Part shown: piece by piece, positions 10,090 to 20,934 of the stretch
Numbering within the stretch: position 1 is the first letter of the stretch
Layout: every line of letters starts with the position of its first letter
NCBI GenBank assembly: GCA_963556195.1
Contig: OY744525.1
Location: forward strand, 27,267,413 to 27,331,412
Direction: 5' to 3'
DNA: 64,000 nt
From: Sepiola atlantica
Lineage: Eukaryota > Mollusca > Cephalopoda > Sepiida > Sepiolidae
Notes under the pieces: model-generated
Database searches by the model: none
Told to the model about the DNA's origin: nothing
What the model saw: the letters and a program-made list of their open reading frames with translations, nothing else
Position numbers and translations under genes: made by a program

Positions 10090-10640
10090 TCTTCTTTTTC
10101 GCATAAAGTAAAGACTGGAAGTGTTGGCATTCACCGGTATGGGGTGCCTCAGGCAAAAGCTTTGGAGAGTGTCGGCATTCACTGGTAGGGGTGCCTCAGG
10201 CAAAAGCCTGGGAAAGTGTCGTATTCACTGGTAGGAGTGCCTAGGCCTGGGAGAGTATTGGCATCCCCAGTGGGGGAACCTCAGGCAAAAGCACTAGAGA
10301 GTATCGGTATGCAAAAAGCATCGGCATTCGCCAGTAGGGGCACTTCAGGCGAGTGAGATAAAGACTGGGAAAGTGTAGACATTCGCCTGTGAGGTAAAGA
10401 CTTGGAGAGATCTCAAAAGGTGAGGTAGTTTTCAATGAAACTCTGATTTAAAATCAAAGTGCAAGGAACAGATACTACACTTTCTTGAAAGAAGGAAATA
10501 GAAGATAGTGAATGATATTCTGATTTTTTATTACAGGGTGTAGCATTGGAACCGAAAGGATCGGACAAAACGCTGAGAAGAAAAAATATTGACAAGAAGA
10601 AATACTTCACTTTGATCTTAGCCAAAAGGCTGGGGAAGAA
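10090..10640 (-). mobile_element. U2-headed SINE copy 2, internally amplified
   Basis: On the minus strand the U2-like head GCCTTTTGGCTAAGATCAAA lies at about 10611-10632, and a second U2 block (AAAGTGTAGTATCTGTTCC) at about 10470-10490. Downstream, about six irregular units of roughly 50 bases (10110-10420) repeat the SINE body motif tcggcattc...ggtaggggtgcctcaggca. A piece of the SINE body has therefore become a minisatellite. The tail is lost or rearranged. Confidence 0.6.
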
Positions 10641-10849
10641 GATTATTTTCGATTATTTACAAAATTTGATGGAGAATTTATAAGTTATCGACACTCTTAC
10701 AGGGTCGAGCGGCGAGAGGGTTGGGATTTTATAAAAACGTAAGTGAATTCATGAATAATTAGATAAGTATGGTTGAGTTTGAACAAAGATTGTATAATAC
10801 TATCGTGGGGATGTCACAAACTCTTAAGGGTTTTTATGATGATGATGAT

Positions 10850-11090
10850 GCTTCTTGAACAGGGGCACAAAGGAACCATATGGGTTCTTTGATACGACAG
10901 AGGCGCATTAATATGAATTCTTTTATATAATAGTGGCGCTACATAAATGAACATGATTTTGGTTCTTTGATACGACAGGGGCGCATTAGTAAATTAATGT
11001 TTTTGTTTTAGGAGCACAAACTAGCATAATATCAGTTCTTTTATATGACAGGGACGCTAGATAAATGAAAACATTACTAGACCAGAAATT
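10850..11090. repeat. Short interspersed units with GGTTCTTTGATACGACAG
   Basis: The block GGTTCTTTGATACGACAGRG recurs about every 80-90 bases (near 10887, 10961 and, diverged, 11036) with a gcgc...aataaatg segment between. Related copies occur at 18530-18600. Class unknown. Confidence 0.5.
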
Positions 11091-11167
11091 AGTCTGCATT
11101 TTTATTTCAAACTCCTTCAGTCCAAAAACGATATATGCGATGTGCGTACACTATTTGAGGACATGTT

Positions 11168-11535
11168 TTGCATTTGTTTAATCGTAAAATCAGAGATATC
11201 CATTTGGTCATGGTCGCCCTATCTGACATCACAAATTGCAAACCGGTGTTAATCAAATGAAAAATCTTACATTATATTTTAAGCCGGATGGGGTTTTTTT
11301 TTGCAAATAACAATTTCTGTCCACTAATTTGTTTAATGATAAAATAGAAGATATCCACTTTGTCATGGCCGGCATATCTGACATCACAAATTGCAAACCG
11401 GTGTTAATCAAAAGAAAAATCATGCAATATATTGTAGGCTGGATGGTTTTTTTTTCACAAATAATAATTTATTTTCACCAATTTGTTTAATGGTAATATA
11501 GAAAATATCCACTTGCTCATGGCCGCCCTATACGA
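11168..11535. repeat. Tandem repeat of about 162 bp, 2.3 copies
   Basis: GACATCACAAATTGCAAACC occurs at about 11225 and 11387, with surrounding blocks (tttgtttaat, gatatccac, tcatggc) in the same order; a third partial unit ends near 11535. Confidence 0.75.
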
Positions 11536-11559
11536 CCATAGGGATGATATTTTGCTAGG

Positions 11560-12175
11560 TCTATGATATAAAGGAGAGTTGTCTGTGTGTGTGTATGTGT
11601 TTATGTTTGTATGCCTGCAAAAGGTTGACGAGATACTCGACAGAAATATCGAAAAACTGGCAAAAAACGTTGATTCGTTCATGCCGAACTAACACGGAAC
11701 TTCTCAGGGTAGGGGGACCAAATTTCTTCGTTTTTAAGTCATCTGTACATTGTGCGCATGTGCGGTTTACAAAACAAAAAACAACGTTAAAGTGACCTTT
11801 TTTTTTTTTTGATTTTGTTCTCTGCGTCGGTAGCATAACGGTTACGGATAAAGAACGACAACCAGGAGGTCGAGCGTTAGAATCCAATTGACCCATAAGA
11901 ATTTTCTTTTAGCGATAACTTACATATACATCGATGGGGGGGGGGGGCGAAGACAGAGGTGATACTTTTAATAGAAATATGTCACACTTTTGCCCTGGGT
12001 AACGGGAAGAGGAGGGACGATGGAGAGGAGGTGACCCGGGAAGAGACAGCTTTTGCTCCAGGCAACGGGGAGAGTGGGGCGGACGTGAGGTGGGCGACCA
12101 AGGAGAAAGGTGCAACGGGAAGAGGGAACGGTGAAATGGGGTGACCCGGAAAGAGAGAGCCTCAGGTATCCCTGC
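11560..12175 (+). mobile_element. Non-autonomous Helitron-like element
   Basis: The 5' end is TCTATGATATAAAGGAGAG followed by TTGTCTGTGTG, the form common to short Helitron-like elements here. The 3' end is ...CCCTGCTAA|T, a CTRR-type terminus followed by T, after a decayed hairpin near GTGACCCGG. There are no terminal inverted repeats or target duplication. The interior is purine-rich near 12000-12150 and contains a tRNA-like segment. No Rep/helicase. Confidence 0.55.
11818..11886 (+). repeat. tRNA-like segment inside Helitron
   Basis: GCGTCGGTAGCATAACGGTT (A box) and GAGCGTTAGAATCC (B box) are spaced as in tRNA. The flanks do not form an acceptor stem. Confidence 0.45.
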
Positions 12176-12179
12176 TAAT

Positions 12180-12545
12180 TATAAATAGAGCTTAAAAAAT
12201 CACCTTAATATAATTATAGGTTTGGTGTGACGTCATAGATTTATAATTTACGTCATGTTTCAAAACATAAATTCAAAAATAAACGCTAATAAAAAATAAA
12301 TAAATGAATGGGTAAACATTATCAATAGCGTTGGAAATTATTTTAATAATTACAAAACAATTTATTTTGCTTTAACTACGTAATTTATGTAGTTTTTTCA
12401 CAATCATATAATCCTCCCAGCCTAGAAAAAATATGCAATCGGAGGAAGCATATTTTTGCTAGTATTTAAAATTTAAATTTTTGGAAAATCGTATTTAATA
12501 ATTGAGCACTTTGATGGGCTTCTTTCCCACCAATCTTACCAAGGT
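12180..12545. other. AT-rich DNA, nothing recognised
   Basis: No open frame of note, no repeat ends seen. Confidence 0.5.
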
Positions 12546-12546
12546 G

Positions 12547-12573
12547 TGTGTGTGTGATTATATACATACACAT

Positions 12574-12642
<69 letters not shown>
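12547..12642. repeat. (TG)n / (CA)n / (TA)n microsatellite
   Basis: A compound simple repeat dominated by about 30 TA units (12580-12642). Confidence 0.9.
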
Positions 12643-12644
<2 letters not shown>

Positions 12645-12777
12645 GTAAGGGGTGTAACTTTTCTCAATAGCTTCCCTTAGACTTAAAAAAATATTTGCTG
12701 ATATTTAAAAAAATTCTAATATTTGGAGTACTTTGTTTCAAATCACTAAAACAATTTCAGTTTCTTTTCTAGAATAG

Positions 12778-13100
12778 TGGTGCGGTCGAAAATGCTGTTT
12801 TTCTTTGGGTTATGAGCACAAAAGAACCCTAATACTTGACTCTGGACTTTAAACACTAATTCTAGCTAGAAATTACTTCGAATCGACAGCTTCAAAATCA
12901 CTTTAGAATGTCGCACTGCTACGGAGAATTTTTTTTTTAATGATGGAGCAAAAATACCGAAAATAGTGTTTATGTTGTAGTCTTCGACATTCGAAGTTAA
13001 TTTGAAGCTTTTAAACTGTCAATTTGGAAGTAATTTATGGCAAAAGTTTATCCGCCAAAATCAAAGTAAAAAAAAATAGCATCTTTTGACCGCGACACTC
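12778..13100. repeat. Fold-back repeat with imperfect arms
   Basis: Arms of about 120 bases at 12778-12918 and 12988-13100 share, in opposite sense, gcggtcgaaaatgct, a GAAATTACTTCGAATC-like block and gcttcaaaa. It is related to the palindrome at 3030-3196 through the gaagtaatt block. Confidence 0.55.
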
Positions 13101-13539
13101 GTGTATCAATCTACTTAATTTTCAAGAGTTCATTAGTTTTTTGCGTTTTTTTTTATTTTTTTATCTGGGTGAGATGGGGGTGATAAAATAAAAATAAAGT
13201 AAAATGTTGTTTGTTTTTTTTCTAAAAAGGTAAAAACGAAAAACCAAAAAAAAACACTCGGTTCAATTGTAGCATAGGAACTGTTGGAATACCTCAGCTT
13301 TTTCACTTGATTTTCACCCAAATTTTGGATTAAAATTGGTCTTATAATAATTATTACTTTAGTAACTATTAGCGAATAGAAATACAACACTTTTGATTCT
13401 TTTTGTTATTTAATGAATTAAATTGAAATCTGTCTAAATTTTCCTTTGGTCAATATCGCAGGAATTTCCGTCCGTTAGAAAAACTGTTGATCAATTTTAC
13501 GGACAAGAAACAGGTTGACTATTCAGTCAGCTGATGTCA

Positions 13540-14218
13540 TCTTCTATTACATAAAGGATAGTCGTGATTGTGTGTGTGTGTGTGTGTGTGTGTGTACGCG
13601 CATGCGCGTCCGACTAAAAGTCAGCAACTATACAAGATACATTTACAAACTTGACATAATCAGATTCAGTGTGAACTCGACCAAAAATAAAATACTGTAA
13701 TATGTATTCCTTTCGGATTACCAGGGCAATCAGTGCATGGGTGGGGGATATTTTTGTCATTCTTACTGGTAGTTGTTTTAAAAACAACCCTGAAACTAGG
13801 TCAAATAAACAGTCAGCTTTCTTTTTATTATAATAGAAAGACGGAGAGAGAGGGGCGAGGGAGAGAGAGAGAGGCACAAGAGACAGAGAGGGGGGACAGA
13901 GAGACAAAGAGGAGGTCAGAGAGACAGAGAGGCAGAGATACAGAGGGAGGCAGAGATACAGGGGGGGGCAAAGATACAGAGGAGGGGGCAAAGATACAGA
14001 GGGGGGCAGAGAGACATAAAGAGCAGCGAGACAGAGGGGGGGCAGCGAGACAGAGGGGGGGGGCAGAGAGACAATGAGGGGAGGGGGCAGAGAGACAATG
14101 AGGGGAGGGGGCAGAGAGACAGAGTTTTAAAAAGAAAGATGTTGCACACACATTAAAAAAAACAAACTTTTCTACTTGTTTATCCATACCCCCGGACAAC
14201 GCCGGGTAGCCTTGCTAG
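13540..14218 (+). mobile_element. Non-autonomous Helitron with purine-rich core
   Basis: It begins A|TCTTCTATTACATAAAGGAT followed by a long (GT)n and ends with the hairpin CCCGGACAACGCCGGG, then tagccttg and CTAG|T (14215-14218). This is the classical Helitron 3' terminus: short GC hairpin about ten bases before CTRR, inserted in front of T. The centre (13838-14120) is a (GAGAGACAGAGGGGGG)-type purine-rich degenerate tandem repeat. No protein encoded. Confidence 0.72.
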
Positions 14219-14477
14219 TCATAAATAATACCTCTGAATAATCTTATTCTTGAAGTTGTCGTATAAAACAAACTATTTGACCCTTAATGAACATGACAAC
14301 TGGATGAAAAGTAATAAAAGCAAAAGACATTTTTTTGTTACTTTAATTTTCAATTTCTCAATTCACCTGCCTAAATAACTTCTCAATATTTATTTCACAT
14401 TTCATTTTTTTCTCCAAGAAATGAAATAAAGAATTTATTAAAAATATCTGCGAAAAAAAAAAACGAGATAGATTTTT

Positions 14478-15257
14478 CGGTACTTCTGCAGTTTACGGAC
14501 CGTGCTATTTTTTTTAGATAATATTTTCAAATTAAATTCAATGGTTGCGGTATCTTTTCTTCATTAAATTGTTAGGTGAAAGTACAGAATAGTTAACAAA
14601 TCCCCCCCTCCCTATGTTAAGAATGTTTTTTTTTAATGGAAATCGCTCCAGACAAGGCATAAAGCCACTTGATGTAAGGAGCTAACAAGAACGAAAGATG
14701 ATTATCGCAAAAACATGAGATGCCTATTGGCCTTAGTCTTGAAAAGACCAAGGCTATAGGTAGGAGGAAAACAGTCAGCAGGAAGAGAGTTCCACAAGCC
14801 TGCGGTTCTTGGAAAGAAGCTACTGAAATAGGAAGCCGTATTACAATGAGATATCAAAACAGCGAATTGATGGAGATCACTAGACCAACGAGCCAAACGA
14901 GCTGGAACAAAAGAAGCGGGGAATAGATCACATAATTCTGAAGAACACATGCCATAATAGTATTTATAGAAAAGACTGAGACTAGCAACATCACGTCTGT
15001 GAGAGAAGAAGAAAGGATAGGGCCAATCAAATTACAGATACGTTTCTGCACCTTATCAAGAACCCTCAAATGGGACAGAGATTCACCAGCCCAAATATGA
15101 CAACAGTCCTCCATACATGGTCTGATTGTAGGTTTGTAGAGATAGAGAATAGCCTCAGGTGTGAGAAAGTGTTTGGAGTGATAGAAAGAATCGACTTTAC
15201 GAGAAGCAGAAAGAGCAATGGATCGCACATCACAGTCCGTAAACTGCAGAAGTACCG
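14478..15257. mobile_element. MITE split by a retrotransposon fragment
   Basis: Exact 22-base terminal inverted repeats, CGGTACTTCTGCAGTTTACG... at 14478 and its complement ending at 15257. The left interior, with gttaggtgaaagtacag, matches the intact MITE at 33075-33262 in opposite orientation. The middle is replaced by the non-LTR fragment at 14622-15234. Confidence 0.7.
14622..15234 (-). pseudogene. Non-LTR retrotransposon 3' fragment (RT C-terminus)
   Basis: Minus-strand frames give the region after the catalytic core of Jockey/CR1-like reverse transcriptases: EAILYLYKPTIRPCMEDCCH, then LDKVQKRICNLIG, then in another frame SSFFPRTAGLWNSLPADCF. It needs at least one frameshift to read through. 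The 3' UTR (GACAAGGCATAAAGCCACTT in plus-strand reading) recurs at 60640-60706. It is 5'-truncated, as usual for target-primed insertions. Confidence 0.75.
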
Positions 15258-15299
15258 ATTTTTTTTAACGATGATCTCTATTTGAACCTGACGTTACAT

Positions 15300-15890
15300 T
15301 TTAAAAATAATAATATAAGATGTGTTTTCTTTATGTACAACATTAATATCTCTATATTAATAACAGGATGAGACAATTTCTCCTTGCTAATAACAAAAGA
15401 ATTCAACAAGTGAACGGGAACAAAAGTTTTAAATGTCAAACAGATGCGACTTTCGTGTTTTAAATAAATACCAGATATTAATTTTTAAAAGTTAAATAAA
15501 ATAATAATAATTCATATTTTTTTAAACCTATTTCTTGGACTACTGGATAAATTCAATCCAAGGCAACAAAATATTTGTTTCCTAAACGTTAAACAGTAAA
15601 CTTAAAACTTTTACCTTTAAAAACTGATTCAAACAAATCTTTTAGATTTTTTGATAAAAAACAGCAAAAGTTTAAAAAAATAAAAAAAATTAGCGTTTTT
15701 TCTTTAATTTTTTAAATTTGTGTTTTTATTGCATTTTTCTATTATTAAAATAATTACAATAGGTTTCATATCGCGTAGAAGTTTAAAGAAAGTAAAATTA
15801 TAATTGTTATTGATTGAAGTTCCCCCTCACCCTCTTGCAGTGCATGAAAGGCGGTCGATTTGATCAGACTTTTTATTTGTTTACAATATT
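15300..15890. other. AT-rich DNA, nothing recognised
   Basis: Dense A/T homopolymers, no exon-like or repeat-end signals. Confidence 0.5.
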
Positions 15891-15894
15891 TTTG

Positions 15895-16160
15895 CTTTGC
15901 AAACTTTAGTCATGTCCTGGTACAGACCCTCCGATTTATGTAATAGTGAGGTATCTGTCCTGTTTGGTGCCAAGAGGTCATCCTCCCAGGCATTATCTCC
16001 TCATTCGGGGAGGAGTGGAGGTTATTACTGGTTGCCTGATACGCTTCCACCGGGGAATGCCAACGGGCCGAACACGGCAAATATTTTCACTGCACGTATT
16101 CAGAGTGCCCCTTTGGGAGGGGGGGGGGGGAGGGCTAGATTCCCTTCATATTAAATCGCC
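15895..16160 (+). mobile_element. Diverged body of the U2-headed SINE family
   Basis: The body blocks GGTCATCCTCCCAGGCATTA, cggggaggagtg, and ACCGGGGAATGCCAACGGG follow the same order as in copies 1 and 7. The head is eroded. A poly-G run (16117-16131) lies at the 3' side, as in the copy at 32032-32314. Confidence 0.6.
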
Positions 16161-16317
16161 TTCCTATCACATAGTCTTAGTGGGATTATTCCCATTAAAC
16201 TTTAGTCATCATGTGACTTTGTGTCTCTTTTACTTCGACAACTTAAAGAAAGGAAAGAAAAAACAACAACTTTGATTTTGCGATATGACATTAAATATTA
16301 ACAACCACAATAACATG

Positions 16318-16535
16318 TTCCTTGGCCATTTGGCTAGGAACAAAGTGTAGTATATGTTCCGATGTTACACTTAGTCTATTCTGTTCTCGGTCAGTGAAGG
16401 AGAAATCCTTCTAGACTGGGACAATTTTTTTAATTATTTTTGTTCCAATCCAGAGTGCTCGTTTTTGGAGAAGATGGATTTTCCCCACATTAAAAACCGA
16501 CCTTGTGTCTAACTTTACCCTCGTGAAATAGAAAC
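16318..16535 (+). mobile_element. U2-headed SINE, short subfamily
   Basis: Head TTGGCCATTTGGCTAGGAAC then AAAGTGTAGTATATGTTCCG (U2 5' part with a few changes). The middle of the long form is missing; instead a ttgttccaatccagag block leads to CCCCACATTAAAAACCGACC and a GTGTCTAACT tail. The same short form occurs at 28374-28510. Confidence 0.68.
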
Positions 16536-16539
16536 AATC

Positions 16540-17835
16540 AAGTAAGGGAAGGAAATAAAACTAAGGATTTTATTTTCTTCTCTGATATTTTAATTCATCA
16601 CGACGGGTTCGTTAGGGGAAACAAACTAGCAACAGTTAAAAATTATGAAATCAAATTCAATTTCAAAGTGAAAAAGTAGAACACAGGTAGAAAATAAAGT
16701 CTAACTTTGTTTTTTTTTGTAACTTTAGTCTCCAATGGAAAAGGGTCTCTCGTGTAACCCTTTCTTCGTGAACCGCTCCATGTTTCCGATAAAAATACTG
16801 ACCTCGATTGAAAGAGAAACGAGCTTCATTTTCCTATTATCCAACAACAACCCATTGTTTTCTCTCTTGTTGTTGTTATTTTGTTTTTCATCAAATCTAG
16901 TGAACGTTAAGTTAGATTAATCACAACCATTTAAAATCTAAAATAATTGTTGTCGTTTTTTCACCAAGGATGTCATTTGACACGAACGAAAGAATTGAAA
17001 GGAACAGAATTGCCCCGGCGGGGGGTGCACATTTAAAAACAGAATATTTCATTTTCTCTTCATTTCGGGATTTCTCTATTATTCCGTTTTGTGGTGATTC
17101 GCCCGAATTAATAAAACATGAATAAAAACTTACCCTTTTAGGTCACAAAAACATAGCAATAACTTTTTTTTTTACATATATATATAATCATATTCATAGT
17201 AGTATAATCTTTCTTCTTGCGAGGCTGCTTACAAAAAGGGGGGAAAATAGTGTTTGTGACTGCAGATTTAGAGTACAAAGAGAGAGGGAAGAGGGGGGGA
17301 AACATGTACTTGTTTTTCTTTTCTTTTTTTGTGTTATATGTGAAGGGTTAAGAAGATGAAGAAAAAGAAGTTGTCCCTTCAGATGAGACGTCTGCTCCTC
17401 GGGGTGGGGGTAGGGGGGGGGGCGATCTTTTTTGTTTGTTTGTTTGGTTTTTGTTAGTTTCTTCATAAATACAAGAGGTTGCAATCTTCATCGAACAGAA
17501 GCTAGGCTATATAAACACATGGTAAATCGAATATTGGGAGACGCACGGACAGACTCGATTTTTCCTTTAATTTATTTACAAGCGAATCACAAGCAACAAA
17601 AAGAAAGGAAGAAAGAAAAGCGGAGAAAAAGTTAGGCGGTGTGGCGGCATTCTAGTCACTACGAAATAAAACTCCACGTCAATAACAGTCAGTTTATTTG
17701 GCGACAAAACTTATCACTGACAGATTCTACTGACACGAAGCGAAACTCGGGTGCGAAAATCTGGCTCCAAAGTTGGGCATCTCCTCCCCCCCCCCCCCCA
17801 AAAAAAAACTCTTGGTTACGAAAACTGATACAGAA
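16540..17835. other. No gene recognised
   Basis: Mixed composition with poly-G/poly-C runs (17403-17422, 17784-17798) and an A-tract after the second. Several open frames occur on both strands, none with a recognisable domain or splice context. Confidence 0.45.
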
Positions 17836-17837
17836 AA

Positions 17838-18475
17838 ATGTGATCGATTGGGCATTTTTAACGACAGCTAACAGGACGGAAAAGGGGTAAAAAAAAAAAA
17901 AAACAACAACAAATAGGCAACAAATAAATGTTACCAAAGGCAAGATAAGTTACTCTTCTACTAACCTGGATAAGTTTATTTGTGTTTTAACTTATTTTTA
18001 AGAGTTTTTTTTTTGTTCAAAACAACCCTGGTGTACACCTGTTCAGTTAGAACTCAAAACAAAATGGCTGTTCATGAGTCCTGCACAGGGATCCTTGATA
18101 ATCGATGAAAAATCGAAAAATAAACAAAATAGTGTTAGGAACACATCCAATAAATGTCACCAATCGTGGAAAAATGTAATGTTTTACCAGTATTTTGCTT
18201 AATTTTCGTTTTTTGAGCGATTATCGTAACTCTGTACTTTCAGCGATTTTTTCCCGTTCTAACTGAACAGGTGCACACCAGGTTTGTTTAAATAAAAAAA
18301 TTAAAGAAACGCTTTAAAATAAGTTAAAACACAAATAAACTTATCCAGGTTAGTAGAAGAGTAACTTATCTTGCGTTTTGTAACATTTATTTGTTGCTTT
18401 TTTGTTTTTTGTTTGTTTGTTTTTTACCCCTTTTTAGTTTTGTTAGCTGTCGTTAAAAATGCCCGATCGATTGTT
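17838..18475. repeat. Large fold-back element
   Basis: Inverted arms of roughly 220 bases at about 17838-18058 and 18258-18475. Outer ends: tgatcgattgggcattttta and its near complement; middle: CAAGATAAGTTACTCTTCTA and complement; inner ends: CACCTGTTCAGTTAGAAC and complement. The loop of about 200 bases is AT-rich and has no open frame. Confidence 0.75.
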
Positions 18476-18604
18476 AATATATTGAATTAAAGTTTAAACT
18501 ACCTAGTGTTCCGAGTTGGAGTTATATTTTAGGTTCTTTGATATGACAGGGACCCATGCAGAAATGAATGTTGTTTTCCTATAGTTAAGATCTTTGATAT
18601 GATC

Positions 18605-18980
18605 TTAAAATGCATTCGGTGATGAGGCCCCAATTTTGGGAAGTGTGGAGTCATCCCTTAGTTACGATTGTCCCACGTCCAGTCTGATCTGGAGTGTTAT
18701 AGTACCTGTCAGGGTCCCATCTATTTTTCCCGTGTACGACACTAAAACTGTCTCGATCATCCTTGGGCAAGGTGTTCGAACCTATCCCACTCCAAAGAAG
18801 CGCATCTTTCCAAGTCCTTTCTACCTTTTATTTTCTGTCTACCCTATTTCCCAAACCGATCAACTACTCATGCCCCTCCTCAACCTTCCTGGGTATGACA
18901 CAAAACTTTATTAAGTGTTGAGGCCTCAATTTAGACCCGGAGTGATAGTATCGGTTAGGGTCCCATCTATGGGTTAAATA
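18605..18980 (+). repeat. Dispersed repeat, two partial units
   Basis: GTGATGAGGCCCCAATTTTG ... TCAGGGTCCCATCT occurs at about 18619-18723 and again, as GTTGAGGCCTCAATTTAG ... TTAGGGTCCCATCTATGGGT, at 18916-18976. It matches 1785-1990. Confidence 0.55.
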
Positions 18981-18984
18981 ATGT

Positions 18985-20105
18985 TCCATATGTCCAATTG
19001 GGCCGACGTTACCAGTGTGATCCCCCGGGCAGGTGTTCTTGGGCCTGAACTGTTTGTCATTTTTATAAATGACTTCACGGATGTCGTCAAGGGTGTGGTG
19101 CGTATATTCACTGATGATACAAAGATATACGTCAAATCTACTACATCTGAGGATAGAGCGACAGTACAGGAAGACGTGAACAGGGTACCAAAATGGTCAG
19201 AGGACTGGCAGTTACAGTTTAACACCAGTAAATGTAGTGTAATGTAATGCACTTTGGCCACAACAACATAAGATCAATTCACAGAATGAAAGACAACAAT
19301 GGAGAACTGAAAAACTTTGAAGTGTTGGAGCTGGAAAAAGATTTGTGAGAACATGTTGACAATAGACTGACATTTCACTACCACGTTGACAATAGACTGA
19401 CATTTCACTACCACGTTGACAATAGACTGGCATTTCACTACCACGTTGACAATAGACTGGCATTTCACTACCACGTTGACAATAGACTGACATTTCACTA
19501 CCACGTTGACAATAGACTGGCATTTCACTACCACGTTGACAATAGACTGGCATTTCACTACCACGTTGACAATAGACTGACATTTCACTACCACGTTGAT
19601 GGATCAGTTAAGAAAGTCACTCGTAAACTGAGATTAATAAAAAAGACGTTTACCACCAGAGATGGATAATTATGAAGAAGCTTTTTACCACAATTGTTAA
19701 ACCGATATTTAATATGTAAATGCTCCCAGGATTCACCAATTTGCTGGTGACATCGATAAGGTCGAGAAAGTTCAGCGTAGAGCTACTAACTTGTGTTTGA
19801 CACAATGGGATCTGCTCTATGAGAAGAGATTGGAAGCAATCATGCTGCCCTCAATGTATTATCGATGCGATCGAGGCAACATCATTCAAGTCTACAAAAT
19901 CAATCAACAAAGATTACTGCCTCTGAGCACAACTAACAAAACAAGGGGACGCAGCCTCAAGCTCTTTAAGAAGTATGGCAGAGTGAACACTAGAATGTTT
20001 TCATTTGAGCTACAGGTGGTCAATAGCTGGAATGAATTGCCACGATTGGTTGCTAATGCCAAAGATGTGAAGAATTTTAAGGGGCAAGCATTGGTCATAT
20101 AGACA
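18985..20105 (+). pseudogene. Non-LTR reverse transcriptase relic
   Basis: An open stretch from about 18985 to 19246 reads as the RT palm: GVLGPELFVIFINDF, then FTDDTKIYV, where the catalytic F-x-D-D motif keeps both Asp but has Thr in place of the usual Ala, then KWSEDWQLQFNTSKCSVM. Coding then shifts frame, meets a stop just before a 30-bp minisatellite (19352-19601), and resumes as the C-terminal tail at 19791-20100 (YKINQQRLLPLSTTNKTRG, ELQVVNSWNELP). Jockey/CR1-like by the order of motifs. The element is dead: frameshifts, a stop, and no endonuclease upstream. Confidence 0.8.
19352..19601 (+). repeat. 30-bp minisatellite inside RT coding sequence
   Basis: Eight units of 30 bases, differing mainly at one A/G site. 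Each unit encodes HVDNRLTFHY or HVDNRLAFHY in one open frame, then reads into HVDGSVKKVTRKLRL of the RT. The length is a multiple of three, so the frame is kept through the array. Confidence 0.93.
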
Positions 20106-20252
20106 ATATTCTGTTCAACTCAGACAGTGACAAGAGGACCAGATATGGAGCAGGTGTTACAGGCCGAGCCTTTTACCCAAAGAGTATATGTATGTAAGTA
20201 TGTAAACAGAAACTATCGCTTACAGACTATACTGTTAGATTACGAATGTGGG

Positions 20253-20266
20253 GGGGGGGGGGGGTG
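20253..20266. repeat. Poly-G tract
   Basis: A run of more than ten G. Confidence 0.9.
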
Positions 20267-20455
20267 ACGCCAGGTGTAGAGGGCCCTAAAAATTGGGGGC
20301 TAAAAGCGAAAGTCAGAAAAGTCATGTCACTTCCGCTTGAAGAGAATTGATCGTTCTACCAACCCCGGTAGGGAGAGGGAGGACAGTGGGCACAGGTGGC
20401 CAAAAGTCGGCCTTTCTGTATGTTATGGTATCTCTCCCCAAATCCGTTCTAGTCA

Positions 20456-20484
20456 TTCTCTCTCTCTTTCTCTCTCTCTCTCTC
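20456..20484. repeat. (TC)n microsatellite
   Basis: About 13 TC units with one interruption. Confidence 0.9.
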
Positions 20485-20599
20485 TTGTACACATGCAGTT
20501 AATTTCTGTCTCTTTGTCATGTGAAATAAACTCTTATAAAAAACAAAGCCGGTGCCCATGTGGTTATTAAACGATCAACAGCCGAGAGACAAGTCAGCA

Positions 20600-20930
20600 A
20601 CGATGAAACTTGGGTACCAACCTGCGAAGGTAGGCAGTATCCAAAAATATAACTACAAAAGAAATTGATCTACAAACCAATTGCCTATGCACGGTTTCAG
20701 CTTAAAATGACCCAACGATGAAACCTAACAACAACCAATAAACAGATACATTATATAGATAGAGATTATTTCTTTACAAAAAAATATACGCCTACAAAAC
20801 CAATTAATCTACAAACTAATCGTATGCAAAACATATGGTTTCGTCGGCATAAAATGCCTTAACAATGGTCAACATGCTGTAAACCCCTACAACAACAACA
20901 CAACCTATGGTTGAGAAGAACAAATGTAGC
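20600..20930. repeat. Diverged tandem duplication
   Basis: AATTGATCTACAAACCAATT at about 20661 and AATTAATCTACAAACTAATC at about 20801 start two similar stretches, each with a ggttt...cataaaatg block; the period is about 140 bases. Confidence 0.5.
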
Positions 20931-20934
20931 ACGA

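Noticed and set aside
13733..14199. Ser/Leu/Cys- or Arg/Glu-rich proteins
   Set aside because: Produced by the purine-rich tandem repeat within a Helitron.
19352..19601. CRISPR array
   Set aside because: Units are contiguous without spacers and lie in a eukaryotic reverse transcriptase relic.
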